Source: Labedella endophytica (GTDB taxonomy: Bacteria; Actinomycetota; Actinomycetes; Actinomycetales; Microbacteriaceae). From it: DNA of 64,000 nt. The position numbers were made by a program, and so were the translations under genes. Below the pieces are notes generated by a model, which did no database searches, had not been told where the DNA came from, and saw nothing but the letters and a program-made list of their open reading frames with translations. The stretch lies in assembly GCF_003990045.1 (NCBI RefSeq), contig NZ_RZGZ01000002.1:1054001-1118000 (forward strand). The letters are read 5' to 3'. Shown here piece by piece: positions 27,636 to 36,161 of the stretch (position 1 is its first letter; each line of letters begins with the position of its first letter).

Positions 27636-28829
27636 ATGGACCCCGTGAAGTACCTCATCATCGGCGGCGGCATGGTCGCCGACTCGGCCGCCCGCGGCAT
27701 CCGCGAGCTCGACGAAGACGGCTCGATCGTCGTCCTCAGCGCCGACGTCGACGAGCCGTACACGCGACCCGCCCTGACGAAGAAGCTGTGGACGGACGAG
27801 GAGTTCACGTGGGACAAGGTGCCGCTCGGCACCGCTGAGGCGACGGGCGCCGACGTGCGTCTCTCCACCGAGGTCACGGCGATCGACCGAGCCGCGCGTA
27901 CCGTCACGACAGCGGACGGAGAGACGGTCGCGTACGAGCGCCTCCTGATCGCGACGGGCGGGACCCCGCACAGCCTCGAGGGCGAGACGGACGACCGCGT
28001 CATCACGTTCCGGAGCGCCCAGGACTACCACGCACTGCGGAAGCGCTCCGGCGCCGGCGTGCGTGCCGTGGTGGTGGGTGGCGGCTACATCGGCCAGGAG
28101 CTCGCGGCCGCCCTCATCCAGAACGAGACCGAGGTCACGATCGTGACCCCCGACGAGACGCTCGGCGGGTCCATGTTCCCCGCCGACCTCGCCCACCACG
28201 TGGAGGACCGGTTTCGCGCCGCGGGCGTGACCGTGCGCTCCGGCCGGCGCGTCGAGACGGTGGAGCTCGACGACCACACCGTCACCCTGCGGCTCGACGA
28301 CGGGACCTCGATCGACGCGAACGTCGTCGTGACGGGTCTCGGTGTCACGCCGGTCACGGGGATCGCCGAGGCCGCCGGACTCATGGTGGACGACGGCATC
28401 GTCGTCGACGAGCGGCTCCGCACCACCGACGAGCACATCTGGGCGGCCGGCGACGTCGCGTCCTACCCGGATGCGATCCTGGGTCGCACTCGCGTCGAGC
28501 ACGTCGACAACGCCGAGCAGATGGGCCGCGCCGCCGGACGATCGCTCGCCGGAGCCGACGAGCCGTACACGCACACGCCGCTGTTCTACTCCGACGTCTT
28601 CGAGTTCTCGTGGGAAGCCGTCGGCACGCTCGACGCCGAGCTCGAGACCGTCGAGGACTGGACGGAGGAACTCGAGTCGGGCGTCATCTACTACCTGGAC
28701 GAGGGGCGCCCCGCCGGTGTGCTCTTGTGGCGCACGGACGGTGGAACCGACGAAGCCCGCGAGGTGCTCGCGAACCCGCCGGCCGACCCCGCGGAACTCA
28801 TCGGTCGCATCCGCCCGGGGGTCGCCTGA
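27636..28829 (+). CDS. FAD-dependent NAD(P)H oxidoreductase (AIF/rubredoxin-reductase type)
   Basis: 397 residues, CAGGAG upstream of the ATG. FAD site YLIIGGGMVADSAARGI near residue 5, PYTRPALTKK, NAD site VVVGGGYIGQELAAALI near residue 146, and the second FAD motif HIWAAGDVASY near residue 266. The C-terminal cap contains FYSDVFEFSWEAVG. This is a pyridine-nucleotide disulfide oxidoreductase-fold reductase without a redox Cys pair; the partner could be a ferredoxin or quinone. Its place between dps and HVA1 suggests a stress role. Confidence 0.9.
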   Translation: MDPVKYLIIGGGMVADSAARGIRELDEDGSIVVLSADVDEPYTRPALTKKLWTDEEFTWDKVPLGTAEATGADVRLSTEVTAIDRAARTVTTADGETVAYERLLIATGGTPHSLEGETDDRVITFRSAQDYHALRKRSGAGVRAVVVGGGYIGQELAAALIQNETEVTIVTPDETLGGSMFPADLAHHVEDRFRAAGVTVRSGRRVETVELDDHTVTLRLDDGTSIDANVVVTGLGVTPVTGIAEAAGLMVDDGIVVDERLRTTDEHIWAAGDVASYPDAILGRTRVEHVDNAEQMGRAAGRSLAGADEPYTHTPLFYSDVFEFSWEAVGTLDAELETVEDWTEELESGVIYYLDEGRPAGVLLWRTDGGTDEAREVLANPPADPAELIGRIRPGVA

Positions 28830-28856
28830 CGACACCCTCGGACGGCCGAGTTGGGC

Positions 28857-29060
28857 TCACTCCGCCGTGAGGGACGACTCCTTGTGAGCCGCTTCCTTAC
28901 CGGACTTCTCCGACTCGACGATCCAGTACGGATCGTCATCGGTGGGCTTGAACGTCTGCCCGTCGAATTCGAACTCGCTCACACGCTTCCGCACGGCCTT
29001 TCCGTGCGTCTTGCCCTGAGACGTGTTCCACGACACCTTGTCACCTTTTGAGATAGCCAT
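28857..29060 (-). CDS. HVA1/DUF2945 family protein
   Basis: 67 residues. The sequence KGDKVSWNTSQGKTHGKAV and DDPYWIVESEKSGKEAAHK matches the small hypervirulence-associated/DUF2945 Tudor-like family. Such proteins are frequent near stress genes in actinobacteria and proteobacteria; their role is not known. Divergent from the second SDR, sharing a 63-bp promoter region. Confidence 0.85.
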   Translation of the reverse strand: MAISKGDKVSWNTSQGKTHGKAVRKRVSEFEFDGQTFKPTDDDPYWIVESEKSGKEAAHKESSLTAE

Positions 29061-29123
29061 TCCAGCAACCTATGCAGCGTCCGGAATCCTCCGGAACCCG
29101 TTGCGCGATACGAGGAGAACCAC

Positions 29124-30005
29124 ATGTCACACCTGACCGACCCCACCACCGCCCACCCCCAGCCGCCGTTCCCGGGCACGAAGCAGCCGGTCCCCGGAGA
29201 CTTCTACAAGATGGACCCGACCCCCGACCACGGTGAGAAGACCTACGAGGGCCACGGCCGTCTCGCCGGTCGCCGCGCTCTCATCACCGGTGGCGACTCG
29301 GGCATCGGCCGCGCCGTCGCGATCGCCTTCGCCCGCGAGGGCGCCGACGTCGCGATCGGCTACCTCCCCGAGGAGCAGGAGAACGCCGAGGACACCGCGA
29401 AGCTCGTCGAGGAGGCAGGACGCACCGTCGCCCTCCTCCCCGGTGACATCTCGAAGGAAGAGGTCTGCCAGCAGCTCGTCGCCGACACGGTGTCGAAGCT
29501 CGGCGGAATCGACCTGCTCGTCATGGTGGCCGGCATCATGCCGACCGTCGACAGCATCGACGACCTCGACACGGGCGTGCTCGACCACGTCATGAAGACG
29601 AACGTCTACTCGCTCTTCTGGCTGACGAAGGCGGCCTCGCCGCACCTCGAGCCCGGCTCCGGCATCATCACGACGGGCTCCATCCAGAGCTTCCAGCCGT
29701 CGCCCTCGCTCGCGGAGTACGCCACGAGCAAGGCCGGCATCACCAACTGGACGCGTGCGATGGCCGGCCAGCTGGCCCCCCGCGGCATCCGCGTGAACGG
29801 CGTCGCACCCGGCCCGTTCTGGACGCCGCTGCAGCCGTCGAGTGTCCCCCCGGAGAAGCTCGAGTCCTTCGGTGAGGACACCCCGTTCGGCCGCCCCGGC
29901 CAGCCGGCCGAGCTCGCGTCGACGTACGTGTACCTCGCGTCGAACGAGTCGAGCTACACGAGCGGCGAGACCATCGTCGTGAACGGCGGCACCACGGGTC
30001 ACTGA
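29124..30005 (+). CDS. SDR family oxidoreductase, general-stress type
   Basis: 293 residues. Longer than a classical SDR, with an N-terminal extension (PPFPGTKQPVPGDFYKMDP) shared with the stress-induced SDR group (YhdF/YhxC/GsiB-region relatives). Cofactor motif TGGDSGIGRAVA near residue 55, catalytic Ser in TTGSIQS near residue 190 and YATSKAG near residue 203. Start preceded by GAGGAG. It ends in a strong terminator at 30025-30062. Confidence 0.92.
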   Translation: MSHLTDPTTAHPQPPFPGTKQPVPGDFYKMDPTPDHGEKTYEGHGRLAGRRALITGGDSGIGRAVAIAFAREGADVAIGYLPEEQENAEDTAKLVEEAGRTVALLPGDISKEEVCQQLVADTVSKLGGIDLLVMVAGIMPTVDSIDDLDTGVLDHVMKTNVYSLFWLTKAASPHLEPGSGIITTGSIQSFQPSPSLAEYATSKAGITNWTRAMAGQLAPRGIRVNGVAPGPFWTPLQPSSVPPEKLESFGEDTPFGRPGQPAELASTYVYLASNESSYTSGETIVVNGGTTGH

Positions 30006-30024
30006 CCCTCAGCACCACACAGAA

Positions 30025-30062
30025 AGCGTCCCCGCACTCGATTGGTCGAGTGCGGGGACGCT
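30025..30062. terminator. Perfect 17-bp hairpin terminator
   Basis: AGCGTCCCCGCACTCGA (30025-30041), a 4-nt TTGG loop, and the exact complement at 30046-30062. It sits between convergent genes (SDR and the AraC/GyrI regulator) and should work in both directions. Confidence 0.8.
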
Positions 30063-30090
30063 GTCGTTCAGCGGGGGTATGCGGCCCGCG

Positions 30091-30957
30091 TCAGGCGCGC
30101 TCGACCGGGAGCCAGAGTTCACACGTCGCCGTGGTGAAGTCGTCGTTGCGGTCGAGGACGGCGACGATCGAGGGTCCGGGACGCAGCCGCCACGGGTTGG
30201 AGGGGAACCAGTCCGTCGCGGTCGCCGCCCACGCCGACTGGAGGGCGCTCGGGTGGTCCCCCTCGGTCCGGAAGACGGCCCACGTGCCCGCGGGAACCTC
30301 GATCGCGTCGAGGTCCGCAGGTGTCGGAGTCTCGTCGCTGATCGCGACGCCGTGGAGGTAGGTCAGCTCACTGCCCTCCGTGTAGTCCGGGTCGACCGAG
30401 TCGCTCACCTGGAGCAGGCCGGCGGGATCGATGGTGCTCAGTCCCTTCAGTCGGAGGTGCTCCGCTGCGGGCAGCGACGCGATGTGCTCCTGGATGTGCG
30501 GATTGACGCCGTGGTGGATGAGCGGCACGCGGGCGGCGTGGCCGATGAGGCGGAAGGCCGGGCGGTCGATGATGCGAGTGTCCATGGTGGTGTTCCCTTC
30601 GACGGTCAGGCGAAACCTGAGTTGTGGTTGTGCGCGAAGGGGGCCGCCGTCGCGCCGCACGTCGCCGGGACCGACTCCGTGGACGGAACGGAACGCTCGA
30701 CCGAAGGCCTCGGTCGAGCCGTAGCCGTAGCGCGTCGCGATCGAGAGCAGGCCGTCGTCACCGAGCACGTCCGCCGCGGCGACCGTCATGCGGCGCCGCC
30801 GGATGTACTCCGACAGCGGCATCCCCGCCAGCGACGAGAACATCCGCCGCAGGTGGTACTCCGTCGTTCCGAGACCCGCCGCCACCCGGGCGATGTCGAT
30901 CTCCTCGGTCAGGCGTTCCTCCACCTGTTCGATCAGTCGGTTCAGTTCAGCGATCAC
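30091..30957 (-). CDS. AraC-type regulator with GyrI-like effector domain
   Basis: 288 residues from the GTG at 30957 (AAGGGAG upstream). N-terminal AraC double HTH (IDIARVAAGLGTTEYHLRRM, then RYGYGSTEAFGRAFRSVHG) and a C-terminal GyrI-like ligand-binding domain beginning near residue 125 (DTRIIDRPAFRLIGHAARV) with the late YLHGVAIS and VPAGTWAVFRT motifs. This order is that of Rob/multidrug-sensing regulators. No obvious target next to it. Confidence 0.9.
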   Translation of the reverse strand: MIAELNRLIEQVEERLTEEIDIARVAAGLGTTEYHLRRMFSSLAGMPLSEYIRRRRMTVAAADVLGDDGLLSIATRYGYGSTEAFGRAFRSVHGVGPGDVRRDGGPLRAQPQLRFRLTVEGNTTMDTRIIDRPAFRLIGHAARVPLIHHGVNPHIQEHIASLPAAEHLRLKGLSTIDPAGLLQVSDSVDPDYTEGSELTYLHGVAISDETPTPADLDAIEVPAGTWAVFRTEGDHPSALQSAWAATATDWFPSNPWRLRPGPSIVAVLDRNDDFTTATCELWLPVERA

Positions 30958-31056
30958 GATGCTCCCTTCGCCATCAACACTCGCGGAGAGTCGTGATGCG
31001 AACCCTACTATCGCGGTCCGATCCGATCGCGTGGTCCCACTCCCCAGAACCGTGAT

Positions 31057-31106
31057 GTGTCGCAATCTGTTGCCTGATGACGGGATCTGGCAACAGATTG
31101 TGACAC
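31057..31106. repeat. 18-bp inverted repeat with 14-nt loop
   Basis: Left arm 31057-31074 and right arm 31089-31106 are complementary except one pair; the core is CAATCTGTTGCC/GGCAACAGATTG. It starts directly after the methyltransferase stop and 100 bp before the AraC regulator start. No U-tract; it could be a structured 3' end or an operator. Confidence 0.6.
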
Positions 31107-31107
31107 C

Positions 31108-31716
31108 TCACGGAAGGTAGAGGGTGCGACGGCGGCAGAGGATCGCGCCGACCGGCCGCTGGCCCTCGGCGGTCCGGCGGTGGGTCTCGATCACGTCGAA
31201 GCCGACTGCCTGCAGGAGCCGGTGGAGCTCCTCGGCCGGCCAGCGGTAGGCGCGCACGACGGCGTGGTCGAAGGGTTCGGTCGATATGCCATCGAAGTAG
31301 CCGAGGAGGAGGAGACCTCCCGGGCGCAGCGTGCGGGCGAACTCCGCGAGGGGCGCGCCGATCCGCTCGGGCTCGTGATGGATCGTCGAGAACCAGGAGA
31401 GGACGCCGCCGAGCGACGCGTCGGGCTCGTCGAGGTGGTCGATGCTCCCGACACCGAACCGCACCTCGGGGTACGTTGCCCGGGCGTGATCGATGAACGA
31501 GGGCACGAGGTCGATGCCGCGGACGTCGAGCCCGCGGCCGTCGAGGTGGTTCGTCCAGTGCCCGGGGCCGCAGCCGGCATCGAGGGCACGTCCCCTCACC
31601 GCGTCCGCCCACGACTCCACGAGCTGGCGGTCCGACGGATGCACCGCACTCATCGACCCGAGGAGATCCGTGTACTCCGCCGCCCGCCCCGCGTATGCCG
31701 CGGTCACATCCGTCAT
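31108..31716 (-). CDS. Class I SAM-dependent methyltransferase
   Basis: 202 residues. SAM motif I ALDAGCGPGHWTNHL near residue 45, motif II acidic end VRGIDLVPSFID, and the post-motif LRPGGLLLLGYFDG near residue 132. The alpha/beta core is complete, with a short C-terminal strand pair. Substrate unknown. The start has TACCCT ending 6 nt upstream, so a leaderless mRNA is likely. Divergent from a GNAT gene. Confidence 0.87.
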   Translation of the reverse strand: MTDVTAAYAGRAAEYTDLLGSMSAVHPSDRQLVESWADAVRGRALDAGCGPGHWTNHLDGRGLDVRGIDLVPSFIDHARATYPEVRFGVGSIDHLDEPDASLGGVLSWFSTIHHEPERIGAPLAEFARTLRPGGLLLLGYFDGISTEPFDHAVVRAYRWPAEELHRLLQAVGFDVIETHRRTAEGQRPVGAILCRRRTLYLP

Positions 31717-31895
31717 CCGGCCAGGGTATCGAGCGCCGCGGCCTGTCGCCGAGCGGCACCCGGTGCTAGCGTCGAGGCAGCAACGGCTCGTTGTGAGAGG
31801 GATGAAGGGAGCAGCTGATGACCATGTCTCGCCGTTCCCTCTTCACTTCCTAGAGGCCACGCTCGATCGTGGCCCCCTCTGCAAGGAGCCACACT

Positions 31896-32312
31896 GTGCG
31901 CGCGTCCAATCTCGATCCCATCCGCTACGACTGGCGGGGATCCGTCACCAACTCCGAACTCAACGCTCTTCACGCCGAGGCGTTCGACCACCACCTCTTC
32001 GACGACGACTGGGTGGACCAGCTCGATCGCTTCAGTCTCGGCTGGGTCACCGCCCGGGACGGCGAGGGGCTCGTCGGCTTCGTCAACATCATCTGGGACG
32101 GCCTCGTCCACGCCTTCGTCGAAGACACGATCGTCGCCGCGCGAGTACGACGGCAGGGCGTCGGTGTCCGCCTGATCGCCGTCGCCCGCGACCAGGCAGC
32201 CGAGGCGGGGTGCGAATGGCTGCACGTCGACTTCGAGGACCACCTCAAGGACTTCTACCTCGGTGCGTGCGGATTCACCCCCACGAGCGCGGGACTCATG
32301 AAACTGCGCTGA
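31896..32312 (+). CDS. GNAT family N-acetyltransferase
   Basis: 138 residues from the GTG at 31896 (AAGGAG 8 nt upstream). Acetyl-CoA loop RVRRQGVGVRLIAVAR near residue 87, preceded by EDTIVAA and followed by WLHVDFEDHLKDFYLGACGF, the usual end of the domain. Substrate unknown. Confidence 0.87.
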   Translation: MRASNLDPIRYDWRGSVTNSELNALHAEAFDHHLFDDDWVDQLDRFSLGWVTARDGEGLVGFVNIIWDGLVHAFVEDTIVAARVRRQGVGVRLIAVARDQAAEAGCEWLHVDFEDHLKDFYLGACGFTPTSAGLMKLR

Positions 32313-32336
32313 TCTGAGTCGCGTCGGAGGCGAGCG

Positions 32337-33047
32337 TCACCCGCCCGTGTGGTGCGCGATCGTGGGGATGAGGATCGGGAGGTTGACGCACAAGTGCAGG
32401 AGCATGCACGCGGGCAGGTTGCGGGTCTTCGCGTAGAGCACGTAGATCGCGAGCGTTCCGACGCCGGCCGTCCAGAGCCACTGCACACCGAAGAAGACGA
32501 GGTGAGGCGCGACGAACAGCGGCACAGTGATCGCGAAGGCGATCCAGCGTCGCCCGGTCAGCTCGCTCAGGCGTTCGATCGGGTACCCGCGGTACAGGAT
32601 CTCCTCGAAGACCGCCGCCGAGACGATCATCCCGATCACCGCGATGATGGGCAGCGATGCGATCGTCTCGGTCCCCCGATCCTCCGCCGGTGGGACGAAG
32701 GTGAGGACGAGCCACTGCCACACCATCACGGCACCGAAGAGGTAAAGCGCCCACTCGAGCTGTTTCCCCTGCGGCTTCCGCAAGCCGATGGAGGCGAGGG
32801 GGCGGCGTTCGACGAAACCCATGTACGCCAAGAGCGCGCCCACCGCGATCACGTTCCAGACGATCGACGACGCGGGGCCGGAGATCCCGAGCTCGAGGCC
32901 GAACGCATCGCGGATCCGAGGCAGCCACATCGGTGAATAGGCGATCGCGACTCCCCCGATTGCGATCGCCCAGAGCAGTCCGGCGTGCCGTGCAGGAGTG
33001 GCAACGGGCCGAGGACCGCGAGCGTCGGACTCCGTCTGATCATTCAT
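32337..33047 (-). CDS. CPBP (Abi) family intramembrane metalloprotease
   Basis: 236 residues with about seven helices. The three CPBP motifs are present: EEILYRGY near residue 150, FVAPHLVFF near residue 182, and LLHLCVNL near residue 216. These glutamate/histidine residues form the active site in the Rce1-like family. Divergent from a TetR gene; a palindromic operator at 33056-33075 overlaps its TAGAGT -10. Its substrate may be a peptide or membrane protein. Confidence 0.9.
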   Translation of the reverse strand: MNDQTESDARGPRPVATPARHAGLLWAIAIGGVAIAYSPMWLPRIRDAFGLELGISGPASSIVWNVIAVGALLAYMGFVERRPLASIGLRKPQGKQLEWALYLFGAVMVWQWLVLTFVPPAEDRGTETIASLPIIAVIGMIVSAAVFEEILYRGYPIERLSELTGRRWIAFAITVPLFVAPHLVFFGVQWLWTAGVGTLAIYVLYAKTRNLPACMLLHLCVNLPILIPTIAHHTGG

Positions 33048-33055
33048 AGAGCAAC

Positions 33056-33075
33056 CACTCTAGAGTGTTCACTCT
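33056..33075. promoter_or_regulatory. Overlapping palindromes between CPBP protease and TetR genes
   Basis: CACTCTAGAGTG (33056-33067) is a perfect 12-bp palindrome and overlaps AGAGTG-TT-CACTCT (33062-33075). The first overlaps the -10 of the CPBP gene, the second the -35 of tetR, whose TAGACT -10 lies at 33086-33091. Good candidate operator for the TetR. Confidence 0.65.
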
Positions 33076-33097
33076 TCAAATGCATTAGACTTCTCAC

Positions 33098-33685
33098 GTG
33101 CCCCGGCCGATCGATCCCGAGAAGTACGCGTCGAAGCGCTCGGCGATCGTCAGTGCCGCCTCCAGCCAGTTCGCCAGCCACGGCTACCAGCGGTCGACGA
33201 CCGCTGGGATCTGCCGCGAAGCCGGCATCTCGTCCGGCACGTTCTTCCACTACTTCCCGAGCAAGCTCGACGTGCTCGTCGCGGTGCTGGAATCGGGTTG
33301 CGACGACCTCCGCGCCCGACTGACACGCACAGAGGAGTCGTCGTCCGGGTTCGACGCCGTGCTCCGCTACGCGGAGGAGTTGCAGGCCGAGGTGAGCGAC
33401 GACTCCTTCGCCGTGTTCGTCGCGGGGATCGCCGGGCTCGAATCGGAACCGCGGGTCGCAGCGGCCCTCGCCACGGAGGCGGAACTGGTCGCCGACTTCC
33501 TCCTCCGCAACGTCGACCAGGGCCAGCGGAGCGGCGAGCTGCGCACGGACGTTCCCGCGCCCGACCTGGCCCGCTGGGTCTCGTGGCTCCTCGACGGCGC
33601 GTCTCAAGCCGCCGCGGTGGAAACGTCGGCACTCGGATCCCCGCTTCGCGACGCCGTGCGGGCACTCCTCGACGCGCCGAGCTGA
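33098..33685 (+). CDS. TetR family transcriptional regulator
   Basis: 195 residues. HTH region FASHGYQRSTTAGICREAG and SGTFFHYFPSKLDVLVAVL. The GTG start is 6 nt after TAGACT, so the transcript is probably leaderless. Divergent from the CPBP protease with an operator between them, so it likely represses itself and that gene. Confidence 0.9.
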   Translation: MPRPIDPEKYASKRSAIVSAASSQFASHGYQRSTTAGICREAGISSGTFFHYFPSKLDVLVAVLESGCDDLRARLTRTEESSSGFDAVLRYAEELQAEVSDDSFAVFVAGIAGLESEPRVAAALATEAELVADFLLRNVDQGQRSGELRTDVPAPDLARWVSWLLDGASQAAAVETSALGSPLRDAVRALLDAPS

Positions 33686-33712
33686 GCCGACGGCGACACA
33701 GAGGGCGGAGAA

Positions 33713-34150
33713 CTAGCTTTCGTTCGTCCGAGCGGGTTCGAGGACCATGAGTTTGTGCGGATCCGGCATCGTGACAAAGCCGGCCTTCTCGTAGAGGCCG
33801 TGCGCGTCGGCGGTCGAGAGCAGCACCCGCTTCAGATCCATGGGAGCGAGCTCGTCGACCACCGCCTGCGCGAGGAGCAACCCGAGCCCCTCCCCGCGGT
33901 GGTCCCGATCGACGTAGACGTCGCACAGCCACGCGAAGGTCGCTCGATCGGTCACCACCCGCGCGTACGCGCACAGCCCGCCGGCCGCGTCGTAGACACC
34001 GAAGTTGAGCGAGGCCTTCGCTGCGCGTTCGACGGTCTCCTGTGAGCGCCCGAGCGCCCAGAACGCGTCGGTCGAGAGCCAGTGGTGCACCTTCGCGAGA
34101 TCGATACGCTCCAGGTCGGTGTCGATGACGTAGGTTCTCGTTCCACTCAC
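33713..34150 (-). CDS. GNAT family N-acetyltransferase
   Basis: 145 residues. YVDRDHRGEGLGLLLAQAV near residue 79 is the acetyl-CoA loop; LLSTADAHGLYEKAGFV follows. The family resembles plant and bacterial GNATs annotated as Gcn5-related with an unknown acceptor. The GTG start is 7 nt downstream of TACGGT, and no ribosome site is seen. Confidence 0.88.
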   Translation of the reverse strand: MSGTRTYVIDTDLERIDLAKVHHWLSTDAFWALGRSQETVERAAKASLNFGVYDAAGGLCAYARVVTDRATFAWLCDVYVDRDHRGEGLGLLLAQAVVDELAPMDLKRVLLSTADAHGLYEKAGFVTMPDPHKLMVLEPARTNES

Positions 34151-34163
34151 GAATGGAACCGTA

Positions 34164-34679
34164 TCAATCGGCCGGCCGCTCGGGCAGGTCGAGCGAGGCC
34201 AGGTACTCGACGTTTCCGCGGAGGGCCGGCTTGTACCGCTCGAGCTCGGCGGCGTCGACGTGATCGGCGAGCAGCGTCAGGAGGCGTGCGAGGGCCGCGT
34301 CGGCTCGGCCGGCGGCGTGCAGGCTCAGCGCCTCGAATGCGCCGAGAGCGACCGAGCCGGGGAACTCCTCGCGGGCACGCGCGAAGATCGCGAGCGAGTC
34401 GTCGATGCGTCCGACGTTGCGCAGGGTGCTCCCGTACTGCAGGAAGCAGCGTCGGCGGAGGTCACCCGTCAGGCCTGCATCGATCGCTCGTTCGTACAGG
34501 CCGAGGGCTCTCGATTCCTCACCGGCGGTGTCGTAGGCCCCGCCCATCTCGTAGAGGACGCGCGCGTCGTGCGGGTACTGCTCGACGATCGGCCGGAGCG
34601 CCGCGATGGTCGGTGCCATGTCGTCCCGGTTCCGGGCGGCGAAGATCCGGTCGAGTTCCTCGTACAGCGCGTCGCTCAT
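34164..34679 (-). CDS. Tetratricopeptide-repeat protein
   Basis: 171 residues, start preceded by GAGGGAG. Two to three TPR units are visible (YPHDARVLYEMGGAYDTAGE, CFLQYGSTLRNVGRIDDSL, AFEALSLHAAGRADAALARL). A soluble helical scaffold without a catalytic motif. Its stop lies 13 bp before the downstream GNAT start. It overlaps the end of the GrpB gene region, so the two may be co-transcribed. Confidence 0.85.
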   Translation of the reverse strand: MSDALYEELDRIFAARNRDDMAPTIAALRPIVEQYPHDARVLYEMGGAYDTAGEESRALGLYERAIDAGLTGDLRRRCFLQYGSTLRNVGRIDDSLAIFARAREEFPGSVALGAFEALSLHAAGRADAALARLLTLLADHVDAAELERYKPALRGNVEYLASLDLPERPAD

Positions 34680-34690
34680 CGTTCTCCCTC

Positions 34691-35341
34691 TCAAGTGCGG
34701 TTACCGTCCACCACGCTAGCGGGCAGCCCCGGTCGCGGTTGAGGATCGTGGTGGTGGAAGGGATCCGCGAGGAAGGCGCGCTCGTAGATGTCGTAGACGG
34801 CCGCCGCCTTCAGGTCGTTGTAGCGTTCCCCGCCCGTGGCCTCGACTGCGGCCGTCTTGGCCGCGCCGTAGCGCTCCCGATCGGATGCGTTCGCACCGAG
34901 CCACTCGGTGAAGAGCGCATGCCGCAGGGGCTCGACGGCACCCGGGCTCCACACGTGCAGGTTCGTGTTCGGCCGAGCGAGCGTGAGGTGCCGATGGGGA
35001 TCGCCCGCCATCGCGTCCCGGAAGATGAGGCGGAAGCCGGCGGCCTCGAGCGGTGGGAGGTAGGCGCCTTCGTCCTCGACGTCGGGGACGGTCAGATCGA
35101 TGTCGATGACCGGCTTAGCCGCCAGCCCGGGGACCGCGGTCGAGCCGACGTGTCGGATCTCGATCACCTGGTCGCCGATCGTGTCGGCGATGAGCCGCCC
35201 CACTTCGATGAAGTCGTCGCGCCAGCGTGCGTCGTGCTCCCGAACGGGACCCGGCGGAGTCTGCCGGTCGGCGATCCGCTGACCCTGACGCCTCGCATTC
35301 GCCTCAGCGGCGAACGACAGCCAGAGGGGATGTGTCGTCAT
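34691..35341 (-). CDS. GrpB family protein (nucleotidyltransferase fold)
   Basis: 216 residues from the ATG at 35341 (GAGGGTGGGA upstream). Core signature IRHVGSTAVPGLAAKPVIDI near residue 80 with the acidic pair of the nucleotidyltransferase-like fold, and HLTLARPNTNLHVW later. GrpB/UPF0157 proteins have no settled role. An N-terminal segment of about 45 residues before the domain is longer than in many relatives. Ends 12 bp before the TPR start. Confidence 0.9.
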   Translation of the reverse strand: MTTHPLWLSFAAEANARRQGQRIADRQTPPGPVREHDARWRDDFIEVGRLIADTIGDQVIEIRHVGSTAVPGLAAKPVIDIDLTVPDVEDEGAYLPPLEAAGFRLIFRDAMAGDPHRHLTLARPNTNLHVWSPGAVEPLRHALFTEWLGANASDRERYGAAKTAAVEATGGERYNDLKAAAVYDIYERAFLADPFHHHDPQPRPGLPASVVDGNRT

Positions 35342-35396
35342 GGTCCCACCCTCTCGGGAAGAGCCGTCCATGTCGAGCCAGCGAGCGGACAGTCCT

Positions 35397-36161
35397 TCAG
35401 CCCCCGCCCGTATCGCGTGCGCGGAATGCCAGCCATCCGGCGATGCCGAGCAACACCGTCCACGTCGCCATCACGATCCCACCGGGGATCGGGTCCAAGA
35501 GCCCGACCCCCGGGTAGCTCGTGAGGAGTTGCATCCCCGCGACATCGGGGAGGTATTTCAGGAGGGGCGCGAGTCCGAGAAGCGAGAGTGTCACGCCGAG
35601 CACGAGCGGCACGAGCACGGCCAACGCGACCACGATGGAGCGCGTGAGGAGCGTGAGGAGCGCCGCGATGAGACCGATGAGGACGTAGTTGATCGAGACA
35701 CCAATGAGATTCCACCCCATGCCGGCGGTGAACTCGGACAGACTCAGGCCATGCTCGCCGAGCGTCGCGTGCTTCAGCACGACGGCCGCTGTTGTTCCGA
35801 GGAGACCGACGAACACAGCGAGAGTCGTGACGACGACGAGCTTCGCGGCCAGCACGCGACCACGGCGCGGGTCAGCGAGAAGCATGGTCCGGAGCTGCCC
35901 GCCGCTGTATTCGGTCCCTGCGACAAGTGCCGCGAGCAGGATGACGAGGGGTTGACCGAAACCGGCGGTCTCGAAGCCGTGCGATTCGATCGGGAACGAT
36001 GATGCGGCGGCCACGGTGGGGTCCAAGGACAGCCCGGACGCCACGGCGAGCGCCGGGGGCACGACGATCGCCGCGACGAGAGCGCCGATGATGCTCGGTA
36101 GCGAGAGGGCTTTCGTCCATTCGGCGCGGAGGGTGCGGAGCAGGCGGATCATCGGGTTCAC
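35397..36161 (-). CDS. ABC-2 type transporter permease (second)
   Basis: 254 residues with about six helices. The GTG at 36161 overlaps the stop of the preceding permease (GTGA). Opens with an amphipathic LLRTLRAEWTKALSLPS, as in BcrB/NatB-like permeases, and has EYSGGQLRTMLLADPRRGRV after helix 2, a coupling loop. Acts with the sibling permease and the ATPase upstream, below a two-component system, in a bacitracin/lantibiotic-type resistance arrangement. Confidence 0.88.
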   Translation of the reverse strand: MNPMIRLLRTLRAEWTKALSLPSIIGALVAAIVVPPALAVASGLSLDPTVAAASSFPIESHGFETAGFGQPLVILLAALVAGTEYSGGQLRTMLLADPRRGRVLAAKLVVVTTLAVFVGLLGTTAAVVLKHATLGEHGLSLSEFTAGMGWNLIGVSINYVLIGLIAALLTLLTRSIVVALAVLVPLVLGVTLSLLGLAPLLKYLPDVAGMQLLTSYPGVGLLDPIPGGIVMATWTVLLGIAGWLAFRARDTGGG

